NCBI RefSeq assembly: GCF_008704205.1 | Contig: NZ_VXLC01000033.1 | Span: 61,943-125,942 of the forward strand | Reading direction: 5' to 3' | Source: Nocardia colli | GTDB taxonomy: Bacteria; Actinomycetota; Actinomycetes; Mycobacteriales; Mycobacteriaceae | Length of the DNA: 64,000 bases | In this document: piece after piece, positions 34,458 to 42,833 of the stretch | Position numbering within the stretch: position 1 is the stretch's first letter | Layout of the letters: every line of letters begins with the position of its first letter | The notes under the pieces: generated by a model | The model's input: the letters and a program-made list of their open reading frames with translations, nothing else | The model's database searches: none | Told to the model about the DNA's origin: nothing | Made by a program: the position numbers and the translations under genes

Positions 34458-35519
34458 GTGGCCGACGACAACGACGCAGTCGAGCAGAACGCGACGCTGA
34501 CCGAGGAGGCACTGGCCGCGGCGGCGGCGGCCGCCGAGAAGGCGTTTGCCGCTGCGGCCGACCTGGATGCGCTCGCGGTCGCGAAAACCGAGCACCTCGG
34601 CGGCAAGGCGCCGCTCGCGCTGGCGCAGCGCGCGCTGGGCAGCATTCCGAAGGCGGAGAAGGCCGACGCGGGCAAGCGGGTCAATGTCGCGCGCGGCCGG
34701 GTGTCGGAGGCGTTCGAGACGCGGCGCGCGGCGCTGCTCGCCGAGCGGGACGCGGCGGTGCTGGTCGCCGAGGCGATCGACGTGACGCTGCCCGCGCGCA
34801 GGCACCCGTTCGGCGCCCGGCATCCGATCACCGTCATCTCCGAGCAGGTCGCGGACGTGTTCGTCGCGATGGGCTGGGAGGTCGCCGAGGGTCCTGAGGT
34901 GGAGACCGAGCACTTCAACTTCGACGCGCTCAACTTCCTGCCCGACCACCCGGCCCGCACCATGCAGGACACCTTCCACATCGCCCCCGAGGGCTCGCGC
35001 CAGGTGCTGCGCACGCACACCTCGCCGGTGCAGGTGCGCTCGATGTTGGAACGCGACCTGCCGATCTACGTCGTGTGCCCCGGCCGCACCTTCCGCACCG
35101 ACGAGCTCGACGCTACGCACACCCCGGTGTTCTCCCAGGTCGAGGGCCTGGCCGTGGACAAGGGCCTGACCATGGCGCATCTGCGCGGCACGCTGGACGC
35201 GTTCGCCCGGGCGCTGTTCGGCCCGGAGACGCGAACCCGCATGCGCCCCAACTACTTTCCGTTCACCGAACCCTCCGCCGAGGTGGACGTCTGGTTCGCG
35301 GACAAGAAGGGCGGCGCGGGCTGGGTCGAGTGGGGCGGCTGCGGCATGGTGAACCCGAAGGTGCTGATCGCCAGCGGGATCGATCCCGAGGTGTACAGCG
35401 GGTTCGCGTTCGGCATGGGCCTGGAGCGGACCTTGCAGTTCCGCAACGGCATCCCGGACATGCGCGACATCGTCGAGGGCGACGTGCGCTTCACCCTGCC
35501 CTTCGGCATCCGGTCCTGA
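34458..35519 (+). CDS. pheS: phenylalanyl-tRNA synthetase alpha subunit
   Basis: PheS of 353 residues carries the class II catalytic core, charging tRNA-Phe as an (alpha beta)2 tetramer with PheT. The N-terminal coiled coil (about 15-90) binds tRNA. The core has HPITVISEQVADVFVAMGW, FDALNFLPDHPAR, the motif 2 region HTSPVQVRSM and motif 3 GFAFGMGLERT. GTG 34458 starts the conserved protein. It is followed 33 bases later by pheT, equivalent to Rv1649-Rv1650. Confidence 0.97.
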   Translation: MADDNDAVEQNATLTEEALAAAAAAAEKAFAAAADLDALAVAKTEHLGGKAPLALAQRALGSIPKAEKADAGKRVNVARGRVSEAFETRRAALLAERDAAVLVAEAIDVTLPARRHPFGARHPITVISEQVADVFVAMGWEVAEGPEVETEHFNFDALNFLPDHPARTMQDTFHIAPEGSRQVLRTHTSPVQVRSMLERDLPIYVVCPGRTFRTDELDATHTPVFSQVEGLAVDKGLTMAHLRGTLDAFARALFGPETRTRMRPNYFPFTEPSAEVDVWFADKKGGAGWVEWGGCGMVNPKVLIASGIDPEVYSGFAFGMGLERTLQFRNGIPDMRDIVEGDVRFTLPFGIRS

Positions 35520-35552
35520 CCCCACCCTTCGATCGAGAGAGCGAAACGTCAA

Positions 35553-38057
35553 GTGCGAGTAGCGCAATCCTGGCTGACCGACATCATCCAGCGCACCAAC
35601 CCCGACTGGTCGGTGACGCCGGAGGAACTCGACGCGGGGTTCGTCCGTGTGGGTCTGGAGGTCGAAGAGGTCGACAAGCTCGAGCGGATCACCGGTGACA
35701 TCGACCGGCCGCTGGTCGTCGGCCGGGTCGCCGAGATCACCGAGCTGACCGAGTTCAAGAAGCCGATCCGCTTCTGCAAGGTCGACGTGGGCAACCCCGA
35801 TCTTCAGGAAATCGTCTGCGGCGCATCCAATTTCGCCGTCGGCGACCTGGTCGTCGTGGTGCTGCCCGGCGGTGTGCTGCCCGGCGGGTTCGCGATCTCC
35901 TCGCGCAAGACCTACGGCCACGTCTCCAACGGCATGATCTGCTCGGTCGCCGAACTCGGTATCGGCAAGGATCATGCGGGCATCCTGGTGCTCGAGCCGG
36001 GTACCGCCGAGCCGGGCGCGGACGCGAACGAGCTGCTGGGCCTGGACGATACGGTCATCGAGCTCAACATCACCCCGGACCGCGGCTATTGCTTCTCGGT
36101 GCGCGGCCTGGCCCGCGAACTCGCCTGCGGTTTCGATCTCGACTACGCCGACCCGGCCGTCCGCACACTGCCGGACGACGAGCCGGACGCCTGGTCGATC
36201 ACCCTCGAACCCGACTCCAAATGCACCCGCTTCGCCGCGCGCCGGGTCACCGGCATCGACCCGAAGGCGGTGAGCCCCTGGTGGTTACAGCGCAGGCTGC
36301 TGCTGTCCGGGGTGCGCCCGATCTCCCCGGCCGTCGACGTCACCAACTATGTGATGCTCGAACTCGGCCAGCCGCTGCACGCGTTCGACGCCGCCAAGCT
36401 GTCCGGCGGCCTGGTCGTGCGCACCGCGAACAAGGGCGAGACGCTGCGCACCCTCGACGAGGTCGAGCGCACCCTCGACGCCGAGGACGTGGTGATCGCC
36501 GACGATTCCGGCGTGGTCTCGCTGGCCGGCGTGATGGGCGGCGCCACCACCGAGGTCGGCGCCGAAACGACCGACATCCTGCTCGAGGCCGCCACCTGGA
36601 ACCCGCTGCTGGTCTACCGCACCTCGCGCAGGCACAAGCTGGTGTCCGAGGCGGGCAAGCGCTACGAGCGCGTGGTCGACCCGGAGATCAACGTCGCCGC
36701 GCTCGATCGCGCCGCCACGTTGCTCGCCGAAATCGCCGGTGGCGCAGTCGAATCCGCGCTCTCCGATGTCCGCGTCCCGGTGCCGTCCGCGCCGCCGATC
36801 CGGATGGACATCGACCTGGCCGACCGGGTCGCCGGGGTCATCTACCCGACCGGCACCTCCGCGCGCCGCCTCGCCCAGATCGGCTGCACCGTCGAGGTCG
36901 CCGTGGACGAGACCACCGACCACGGTCAGCTCGAGGTCACCCCGCCGAGCTGGCGCCCCGACCTGGCCCAGCCCGCCGACCTGGTCGAAGAGGTGCTGCG
37001 GCTGGAGGGGCTCGAGCAGATCCCGTCCGTGCTGCCCACCGCGCCCGCCGGGCGTGGCCTCACCGCCACCCAGCGTCGCCGCCGCGCGGTCGGCCGGGCG
37101 CTGGCCCTGGCCGGCGCCGTCGAGGTGCCCGCGTCGATCTTCATGTCCGGCAGCGTGTTCGACACCTGGGGCCTGGACGCCGACGACCCGCGCCGCACGA
37201 CCACCCGGGTACTGAACCCGCTCGACGCCGAGCGCGCCGAACTGGCCACCACCCTGCTGCCCGCGCTGCTGGAAGTGGCCTCCCGCAACATCTCTCGCGG
37301 CGCGCGCGACCTCACCATCTACGGCATCGCGCAGGTGGTGCTGCCCGGTGACAACGTGCACCCGGTCGAGGCGCTGCCGGTCGATCGTCGTCCCACCGAC
37401 GACCAGATCACCGATCTGCTCGACTCGCTGCCCGCCCAGCCGGTGCACGTCGCGGCCGTCCTCACCGGTCGTCGCGAACCGCGTGGACCGTGGGGTCAGG
37501 GCCGTCCGGCCGAAGCCGCCGACGCGTTCGCCCTCGCAGACGCGGTCGCCGACGCGGCGGGCGTCACCATCGAACGCCGTCCGGCCGCGCACCTGCCGTG
37601 GCATCCGGGCCGGTGCGCCGAACTGGTCGTCGACGGAAACGTCGTCGGCTACGCGGGCGAACTGCACCCCGCCGTGCTGGAGCGCTCCGGCCTGCCGCCG
37701 CGCACCTGCGCCGTCGAACTCGACCTCGACGCCCTGCCGCTGCTCGAATCCCGCCCCGCCCCAACGATTTCCCCGTTCCCGGCGGTCTTGCAGGACGTCT
37801 CGGTCAGCGTCGAGAAGACCACGCCCGCGGCATCCGTGGAATCGGCCCTGCGCTCCGGCGGCGGCGAACTCCTCGAAGACATCGCCCTGTTCGACGTCTA
37901 CGAGGGCACCCAGGCGGGCGAGGGCCGCAAGTCCCTCACCTACGCCCTGCGCTTCCGCGCCACCGACCGCACCCTCACCGAGGACGAAGCAAGCGCCGCC
38001 CGCGACGCCGCTGTCGCCGCGGCCGCTGACGCCGTCGGCGCCGTCCTGCGCGGCTAG
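35553..38057 (+). CDS. pheT: phenylalanyl-tRNA synthetase beta subunit
   Basis: PheT of 834 residues has the EMAP/tRNA-binding domain (about 45-155), B3/B4 editing domain (about 210-370), B5 domain (about 410-480), synthetase-like core and a C-terminal anticodon-binding FDX-ACB domain (about 740-833, FPAVLQDVSVSV). GTG 35553 begins MRVAQSWLTDII. A large perfect palindrome follows the stop. Confidence 0.97.
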   Translation: MRVAQSWLTDIIQRTNPDWSVTPEELDAGFVRVGLEVEEVDKLERITGDIDRPLVVGRVAEITELTEFKKPIRFCKVDVGNPDLQEIVCGASNFAVGDLVVVVLPGGVLPGGFAISSRKTYGHVSNGMICSVAELGIGKDHAGILVLEPGTAEPGADANELLGLDDTVIELNITPDRGYCFSVRGLARELACGFDLDYADPAVRTLPDDEPDAWSITLEPDSKCTRFAARRVTGIDPKAVSPWWLQRRLLLSGVRPISPAVDVTNYVMLELGQPLHAFDAAKLSGGLVVRTANKGETLRTLDEVERTLDAEDVVIADDSGVVSLAGVMGGATTEVGAETTDILLEAATWNPLLVYRTSRRHKLVSEAGKRYERVVDPEINVAALDRAATLLAEIAGGAVESALSDVRVPVPSAPPIRMDIDLADRVAGVIYPTGTSARRLAQIGCTVEVAVDETTDHGQLEVTPPSWRPDLAQPADLVEEVLRLEGLEQIPSVLPTAPAGRGLTATQRRRRAVGRALALAGAVEVPASIFMSGSVFDTWGLDADDPRRTTTRVLNPLDAERAELATTLLPALLEVASRNISRGARDLTIYGIAQVVLPGDNVHPVEALPVDRRPTDDQITDLLDSLPAQPVHVAAVLTGRREPRGPWGQGRPAEAADAFALADAVADAAGVTIERRPAAHLPWHPGRCAELVVDGNVVGYAGELHPAVLERSGLPPRTCAVELDLDALPLLESRPAPTISPFPAVLQDVSVSVEKTTPAASVESALRSGGGELLEDIALFDVYEGTQAGEGRKSLTYALRFRATDRTLTEDEASAARDAAVAAAADAVGAVLRG

Positions 38058-38060
38058 CTC

Positions 38061-38094
38061 GCCGCGCACGAATCGCACTGCCGCGCACGAAATC
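38061..38094. repeat. GCCGCGCACGAAT-type dispersed repeat
   Basis: This segment (GCCGCGCACGAATCGCACTG, then a second GCCGCGCACGAA) aligns with 26193-26226. The second unit forms the left arm of the palindrome at 38080-38115. Confidence 0.55.
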
Positions 38095-38115
38095 GCTAGC
38101 GATTTCGTGCGCGGC
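38080..38115. terminator. 36-bp perfect palindrome after pheT
   Basis: GCCGCGCACGAAATCGCT (38080-38097) is immediately followed by its exact reverse complement (38098-38115). It lies 22 bases past pheT and can form an 18-bp hairpin or cruciform. It is built from the dispersed GCCGCGCACGAA unit, so it may be a repeat-derived terminator. Confidence 0.7.
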
Positions 38116-38316
38116 TGGGTAAAGGGTGCGCGGCGGTTGCGCTGATCATTCAGCGTCGGGGTGGTGCGCGGAGGCCGTCGTGCTGCGCACGGAGTGGGCT
38201 GCGGCGCACGGGTTTGTCTGTCGCGGGTGGATTTGCTTGCGATTTTGTGCGCGGTGGTGTGGGGCGTGCGCGGGAGCGCAACTTGTGCAGTGGTCGAGGG
38301 TGGGTGCGGATGGCGT
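38116..38316. other. intergenic stretch with degenerate repeat fragments
   Basis: No gene is seen. The stretch contains fragments such as GGTGCGCGGAGGC (38162-38174) and GATTTTGTGCGCGG (about 38251-38264) that recur near 26175-26226. Composition and repeats suggest a non-coding repeat island. Confidence 0.5.
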
Positions 38317-38348
38317 CAGGCCCGGAAGCTGATGCTTCCGGGCCTGAT
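38317..38348. terminator. hairpin terminator
   Basis: TCAGGCCCGGAAGC (38317-38330), TGAT loop, GCTTCCGGGCCTGA (38335-38348): a perfect 14-bp stem 14 bases beyond the stop of the minus-strand secreted-protein gene. Confidence 0.75.
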
Positions 38349-38362
38349 TCATGCCGTGAGGG

Positions 38363-38755
38363 CTAGCTGGTGCGGCACGCCTGGTCGAGGGCCGACATGG
38401 CGTTCTGCAATTCCTGGTCCTGGAGCACGGCGCCGAGTTGGTCGTCCGATGCCGTGGCCGCCTTGTTCATGTATGGCACGGCGCCCGCGATGGCGGTCTT
38501 CACCGGGCCTTCGTCGGCATTGGCCGCCACCGCGTCCAACTTCCCGGCCGCGGTGCCGAACGCCGCCTTCACCTCTGCCGCGGACCCGCCGCCGTTCGCC
38601 TTGGACGCGTTGATCCCGGTGGTCAGCTCGTTGGCCGTCGCGCTGACGGACGCGCACGTGTCCGCATCGCTCACGGCACCCGCGGGCCCGGCAGCGGCGG
38701 TGAAGCCGGCGAGCGCCGTCACGAGAGTCACAGTCGCGAGAATCGTTGTCCGCAT
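38363..38755 (-). CDS. secreted hemophore-like small protein
   Basis: The 130-residue exported protein has a signal peptide (MRTTILATVTLVTALAGF, cleavage near AGPAGA) and a helical mature part with two cysteines (DTCASV and DQACRTS), probably joined. Its size, all-helical character and terminal Cys pair recall the mycobacterial hemophore-like (MHB) family, but this match is only by general features. AAGGGAA lies before ATG 38755. Confidence 0.65.
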   Translation of the reverse strand: MRTTILATVTLVTALAGFTAAAGPAGAVSDADTCASVSATANELTTGINASKANGGGSAAEVKAAFGTAAGKLDAVAANADEGPVKTAIAGAVPYMNKAATASDDQLGAVLQDQELQNAMSALDQACRTS

Positions 38756-38868
38756 AAAAGACGTTCCCTTTCGTCGGTTGACAATCCCCGCCTTGTATAC
38801 CCGCTCCGGCAGCATCCGAAGCGGCCCGATTTCGGCGAGTCGCACAGCTGCACGGTCGTGCAATTCGG

Positions 38869-39456
38869 TCAGGCGGGCTCGGGAAGCACGCGCTGCTCGG
38901 CCGCCGAAATGCGCTCGACCACTGGTTTCTGTGCGACGACAAGCAGCGCGGCACCGCCCGCGAGGACCGGAACCGCGTACGCCGACATCGCGGCGAAACC
39001 CAGCGATGTCCACATCGCCAGCATGAACACCGCGAGCAGTCCAGCGGTCCCCGCCGCGGTGATCCGGGGGACCAGTCCGGCCACCAGCGCGATACCGAGG
39101 CCGAACTCGAGAATCGTCGCCGCGACGGCTGCGGGGGAGGCCAGTCCACTGACGAAGCCGGGCAACAATGTTCGCGTGTAGTCGACGAAAGCGTCGAACG
39201 ATCCCCACGAAACGCCGGCGTCACCTGGCCCGCCGAGCAGCCCGAATCGATCGGCCACCGAGCCGAGCAGCAGTAACCCGAGCACCACCCGCACGACGAC
39301 GCTCACCACCCGAACCCGTCCGAGCGTCCCGACCTGAACCGCGACGACCGCAACCGCCGTCGCGGTGATCCAGCCGAGCGATCCGTCGAAGAACAACAGC
39401 CAGGCCAGTTCGGTGACCAATGCGGCGCAAGCAAAACCCAATGCGGCAGTACGCAT
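38869..39456 (-). CDS. DoxX-like membrane protein
   Basis: The 195-residue membrane protein has about five hydrophobic segments; the central part (VRVVLGLLLLGSVADRFGLLG, GWGSF-type loop, PGFVSG, then ILEFGLGIALVAGLV) resembles DoxX/MauE-type proteins. ATG 39456 has AAGGG upstream. It is divergent from a MarR regulator across a palindromic operator, so it is probably the regulated target. Confidence 0.75.
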   Translation of the reverse strand: MRTAALGFACAALVTELAWLLFFDGSLGWITATAVAVVAVQVGTLGRVRVVSVVVRVVLGLLLLGSVADRFGLLGGPGDAGVSWGSFDAFVDYTRTLLPGFVSGLASPAAVAATILEFGLGIALVAGLVPRITAAGTAGLLAVFMLAMWTSLGFAAMSAYAVPVLAGGAALLVVAQKPVVERISAAEQRVLPEPA

Positions 39457-39475
39457 ATCAGAACCCTTCGAGATA

Positions 39476-39489
39476 GTAAGGTGCCTTAC
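39476..39489. promoter_or_regulatory. MarR operator between doxX-like and marR genes
   Basis: GTAAGG-tg-CCTTAC (39476-39489) is a 6+6 bp inverted repeat centred between the divergent starts. A related half-site GCGCCTTACTAA recurs 40 bases on (39521-39532), just inside the marR gene. Both together suggest autoregulated divergent control. Confidence 0.65.
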
Positions 39490-39512
39490 CAACACTAAGA
39501 GCGAGAGGGAAA

Positions 39513-40013
39513 ATGGTCAAGCGCCTTACTAATCCGTTGGTCGACCGTCCCGCACCCCTGGGCAACCTGCTTTCCGCCGCCGCGCGCACCCTGGCCGCGG
39601 AACTCGACGCAGGCATCGCCGCAGCGGGTTTCGACGATGTCCGCGCGGCGCACGCCCCGGTCTTCCAGCTGATCGAACCGGACGGTACCCGGCTGACCGC
39701 GCTGGCGGAGCGGGCCGGCATGACCAAGCAGGCGATGGGCGAACTGGTCCGTCATCTCGAAGGGCACGGCTACGTCGAGGTCGACATCGATCCCGCCGAC
39801 CGCCGCGCCCGGCTGGTCCGCCTGACCAAGCGCGGCTGGGCCGTGGTCGACGCGGGCGTCGCGGTGGTCGAGCGGTTCGACCGCCATCTCGACGAGATCG
39901 TCGGCGCCGACGAGGTCGCCCGCCTGCGCGGCACGCTGCTGCGGATCATCGGCGGCGCGGGCTCGAGCTACGCCACCGAACCGCAGCATCCGAAAGTCAT
40001 GCGGGTCGAGTGA
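39513..40013 (+). CDS. MarR-family regulator
   Basis: The 166-residue winged-helix protein has the MarR order: N-terminal dimer helix, HTH (about 65-95, LTALAERAGMTKQAMGELVRHL), wing with DIDPADRRARLVRLTKRG (about 91-108) and C-terminal helices. It is divergent from the DoxX-like gene and likely its repressor. Confidence 0.9.
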   Translation: MVKRLTNPLVDRPAPLGNLLSAAARTLAAELDAGIAAAGFDDVRAAHAPVFQLIEPDGTRLTALAERAGMTKQAMGELVRHLEGHGYVEVDIDPADRRARLVRLTKRGWAVVDAGVAVVERFDRHLDEIVGADEVARLRGTLLRIIGGAGSSYATEPQHPKVMRVE

Positions 40014-40047
40014 CCAAAACCGGCGGGGGAGGGGTAAGAACGACATC

Positions 40048-40815
40048 ATGCGACACCCGGCCAGTCCGATCCTGAACGCGCTGACCTATCTGCCCGATCG
40101 GCAGATCGTGCAGACGCCCGCCGTCCTCGGCATGTCGTACACCGACCTGTCGATCAGCACCGCCGACGGCGAAACGCTGCACGGCTGGTGGGTGCCCGCG
40201 CCGAAGTCGATCGGGCACATCCTGTTCGCGCACGGCAACGCCGGCAATGTCGGCGATCGGATCGCCCTGTTCGCGCTGCTGGTCGAGGCCGGATTCGATG
40301 TGCTCGCGTTCGACTATCGCGGCTACGGGCAGAGCACCGGCCGCCCCACCGAGCACGGCACCTACCTGGACGCCAGGGCGGCTCGGCGGGTATTGCTCGA
40401 ACAGCCGGGCGTCGACCCGAATCACGTTCTCTACCTGGGGAAGTCACTCGGCGGCGGGGTCATGACGGAACTGGCGCTCGCGCATCCGCCCGCCGGGCTG
40501 ATGCTGATGTCCACCTTCTCCGGCCTGCGCGACGCCGCCAGATCCGTCTATCCGTTCCTGCCGGGCCCGCTCGTCCCCGACGCGTACCCGAACGAGAAGC
40601 GCATCCGCTCGCTGCGCGCCCCGGTCCTGATCATGCACGGCGACCAGGACGAACTGCTCCCGCTGCGGCACGCCGAACGCCTGTACGCCGCCGCCCGCGA
40701 ACCGAAGAAGCTGAAGGTGTTTCCCGGCGCGGGGCACAACGATCTGCTCATGGTGGGCGGCTCCGCCTGGTTCGAGCTGGTGCGTGACTGGGCCGGTGCG
40801 ATCGTCCGGGCGTGA
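40048..40815 (+). CDS. alpha/beta-hydrolase, BEM46/ABHD13-like
   Basis: The 255-residue hydrolase has an oxyanion region LFAHGNAGNVGD (about 58-70), FDYRGYGQSTG (about 88-98), a nucleophile elbow LGKSLGGG (Ser near 134), Asp in MHGDQDELLPL and His in GAGHNDLL. The order and motifs are those of the BEM46/ABHD13 group, of unknown physiological substrate. It follows marR by 34 bases and may share its transcript. Confidence 0.85.
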   Translation: MRHPASPILNALTYLPDRQIVQTPAVLGMSYTDLSISTADGETLHGWWVPAPKSIGHILFAHGNAGNVGDRIALFALLVEAGFDVLAFDYRGYGQSTGRPTEHGTYLDARAARRVLLEQPGVDPNHVLYLGKSLGGGVMTELALAHPPAGLMLMSTFSGLRDAARSVYPFLPGPLVPDAYPNEKRIRSLRAPVLIMHGDQDELLPLRHAERLYAAAREPKKLKVFPGAGHNDLLMVGGSAWFELVRDWAGAIVRA

Positions 40816-40841
40816 GGTCCGCGCCTGCGTAGCCTGGTGAT

Positions 40842-41360
40842 ATGACTGAAAACAGCGAGATCGCCGCCCGTTTGGCCGCGCTGTCCGACCGCGAATTGGC
40901 GGGTGTACTGCTGGTCGCCACCGCGGAACGCCCCGGTTTCGAGGTCGTGCACGCCGCCCTGCTCGGCCTGCTGGAAACCGGTGATACGACAACTGTCGGC
41001 GGTGTGACTCCTACCACGATGCCCGCGTCGGTGCATGACGCGCCGCCGCTGCACGACGTATCCGGCCAGGTCGGAGGCGGTTCTGCGGTACCCGCGGTAC
41101 CGGTACCGCCGACCGGTATCCCGGCACCGACTGAGACAGGCGGATATTCGCCCTCCGGTGTCCCTACTTGGGGGTCAGTTCGCGATAAGGTCGAGCAGCG
41201 CTTCGGCACCGCGCAGGGCATGGGCGAGCTGGATCAGCAGACCCCGGCGGGCCGCAGCGTCGACGAGCAATGGGACGCGCGCGAGCAGGCGGCGCGTGAA
41301 CGCCTGGATCAGATACGGAAGTCGTTGCGCGGCAACGATACCGAAACACACGGACCGTAA
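40842..41360 (+). CDS. conserved hypothetical protein with Pro/Thr-rich middle
   Basis: The 172-residue protein has a helical N-terminal third (ENSEIAARLAALSDRELAGVLL), a low-complexity Pro/Thr/Val-rich middle (about 48-105) and a charged helical C-terminus. ATG 40842 is 6 bases after TAGCCT (40830-40835), so the mRNA is probably leaderless. The opening residues resemble those of the next gene (MTEPREIAERLLDAQ). No family was recognised. Confidence 0.65.
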   Translation: MTENSEIAARLAALSDRELAGVLLVATAERPGFEVVHAALLGLLETGDTTTVGGVTPTTMPASVHDAPPLHDVSGQVGGGSAVPAVPVPPTGIPAPTETGGYSPSGVPTWGSVRDKVEQRFGTAQGMGELDQQTPAGRSVDEQWDAREQAARERLDQIRKSLRGNDTETHGP

Positions 41361-41404
41361 CCTGATCCGGCGCACCGGACTACGACTGTGATGGGTGGAA
41401 CACG

Positions 41405-42427
41405 ATGACGGAGCCGCGCGAGATTGCCGAACGGCTACTCGATGCCCAGGTGGAATTCCTGCTCGCCGAGGTCAGCGGTGATCGATTCGCGGAAGTTGTT
41501 GCCCGCGATGTCGATTCGGTGCTCGGCGTCGCGGACACGCTGATCTTCCGCGACATCGTCGAGGTCGATCAGGCCAAGCAGACCGTCGCGACCATCATCG
41601 ATCTGATCGGCGGCAGCCCGGTGATCGCGGACATGGTCGGGGTTTTCGCCGATTCGATCTACGACAACATCGCCGCCAACAACGACTACACCCTCGGCCA
41701 GGTGGTCGACCGCGAGCCGGTCGAGGCATTGCTGGAGAAGATCTTCGGCATGCACCAGGCACAGGAGCGGATCCTGGACCGGCTCACCGAGAGCCCGCTG
41801 GTCGCCACCGTCGCGTCGAAGTTCGTGGACAAGCTGATCTCCGACTTCATGGAGGCGAACAAGCAGATCGCCGGCAAGATCCCCGGCGTCTCCTCGCTGA
41901 TCTCCATGGGCCAGTCCGCGGCCAAGACCGCGAAGAAGGCGACGGAGAGCACGTTCATCGGCGACATGGCAGGCAAGGGCGCGGTTTTCGCGCTCAAGCG
42001 AACCAACAACGCGATCCGCGAAATGCTGCGGGACGCACCGGTGCACGACGCGGCCATGGAATTCTGGGATCTGCACGCCGACGAGCCGGTCAGCGGCCTG
42101 CGCGATTATCTGTCGCAGAAGGACCTGAACGAACTGGTGCTGATCTGCTACGAAATCGCAGTCACCACACGGGAGAAGGAATACTTCGGGCTGCTCGTCG
42201 ACGAATGTGTCGAGGTGTTCTTCGCGAAGTACGGCGATTACACGCTCGCGGCCATGTTGCCCGAGCTGGGACTGTCCGCCGCCGACATCAGCGCTGAAAT
42301 CTTGCGCTACGGTCCCGCGGTCATCGAGGGCGCCAAGCGAAACGGCGTGCTGTCCACGTTGATTCGCGAGCGGCTCGAGCCGTTCTACACCTCGGAGAAG
42401 GTACTCGCCATTCTCGGCGGCGCGTAA
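41405..42427 (+). CDS. conserved hypothetical alpha-helical protein
   Basis: The 340-residue, almost entirely helical acidic protein has no signal peptide. A central AAKTAAKKATEST region near 175-190 and several amphipathic helices suggest a scaffold or membrane-associated role. It lies 44 bases after the preceding hypothetical and both begin with similar acidic helices (TExxEIAxRL), so they may act together. No domain could be assigned. Confidence 0.75.
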   Translation: MTEPREIAERLLDAQVEFLLAEVSGDRFAEVVARDVDSVLGVADTLIFRDIVEVDQAKQTVATIIDLIGGSPVIADMVGVFADSIYDNIAANNDYTLGQVVDREPVEALLEKIFGMHQAQERILDRLTESPLVATVASKFVDKLISDFMEANKQIAGKIPGVSSLISMGQSAAKTAKKATESTFIGDMAGKGAVFALKRTNNAIREMLRDAPVHDAAMEFWDLHADEPVSGLRDYLSQKDLNELVLICYEIAVTTREKEYFGLLVDECVEVFFAKYGDYTLAAMLPELGLSAADISAEILRYGPAVIEGAKRNGVLSTLIRERLEPFYTSEKVLAILGGA

Positions 42428-42833
42428 CCCCCCATCCTTCGCTAGCTGAGTGGTTGCCGGCCGGGCGCCACTCACCTGCGCGCACGGTGCGGCGGGCCGG
42501 TGTGAGCTGCGCTCGCACGAGGTGCGCACGGCGCCGCGACTCCGCTACTATCCGAGGGCATTTCGGGCCGGCGCCCGGATGCCGGCTGATCGTCCTGATG
42601 TCCCCGCCGAGCAGGGTGGGACATTAAGTTCTGCTTCAAGCTTGTAGCACTTATCTGTCCCAAACTGGACAGTTGGCGGCAACAGGTTGCAGCACGGGTT
42701 GAAAAGTATGAACAAAGTTCCCTATTCGGGGTTCTCGAGTTGACGCCGGACCGGGCATATGGGATTTTGCTCGGAGACTTTCCGTGCGCTCGTCGTGGAG
42801 CTGTCACGGCCGGCTTTTCGGAGGAGTAGCAGG
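42428..42833. promoter_or_regulatory. leader/promoter region of the conservon
   Basis: No gene is seen in these 406 bases. An inverted repeat CTGTCC-N6-GGACAG (42655-42672) in AT-richer sequence (about 42620-42730) is a candidate operator. The cvnA frame is open from 42759, but the ribosome-binding site supports a start at 42834. Confidence 0.5.
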
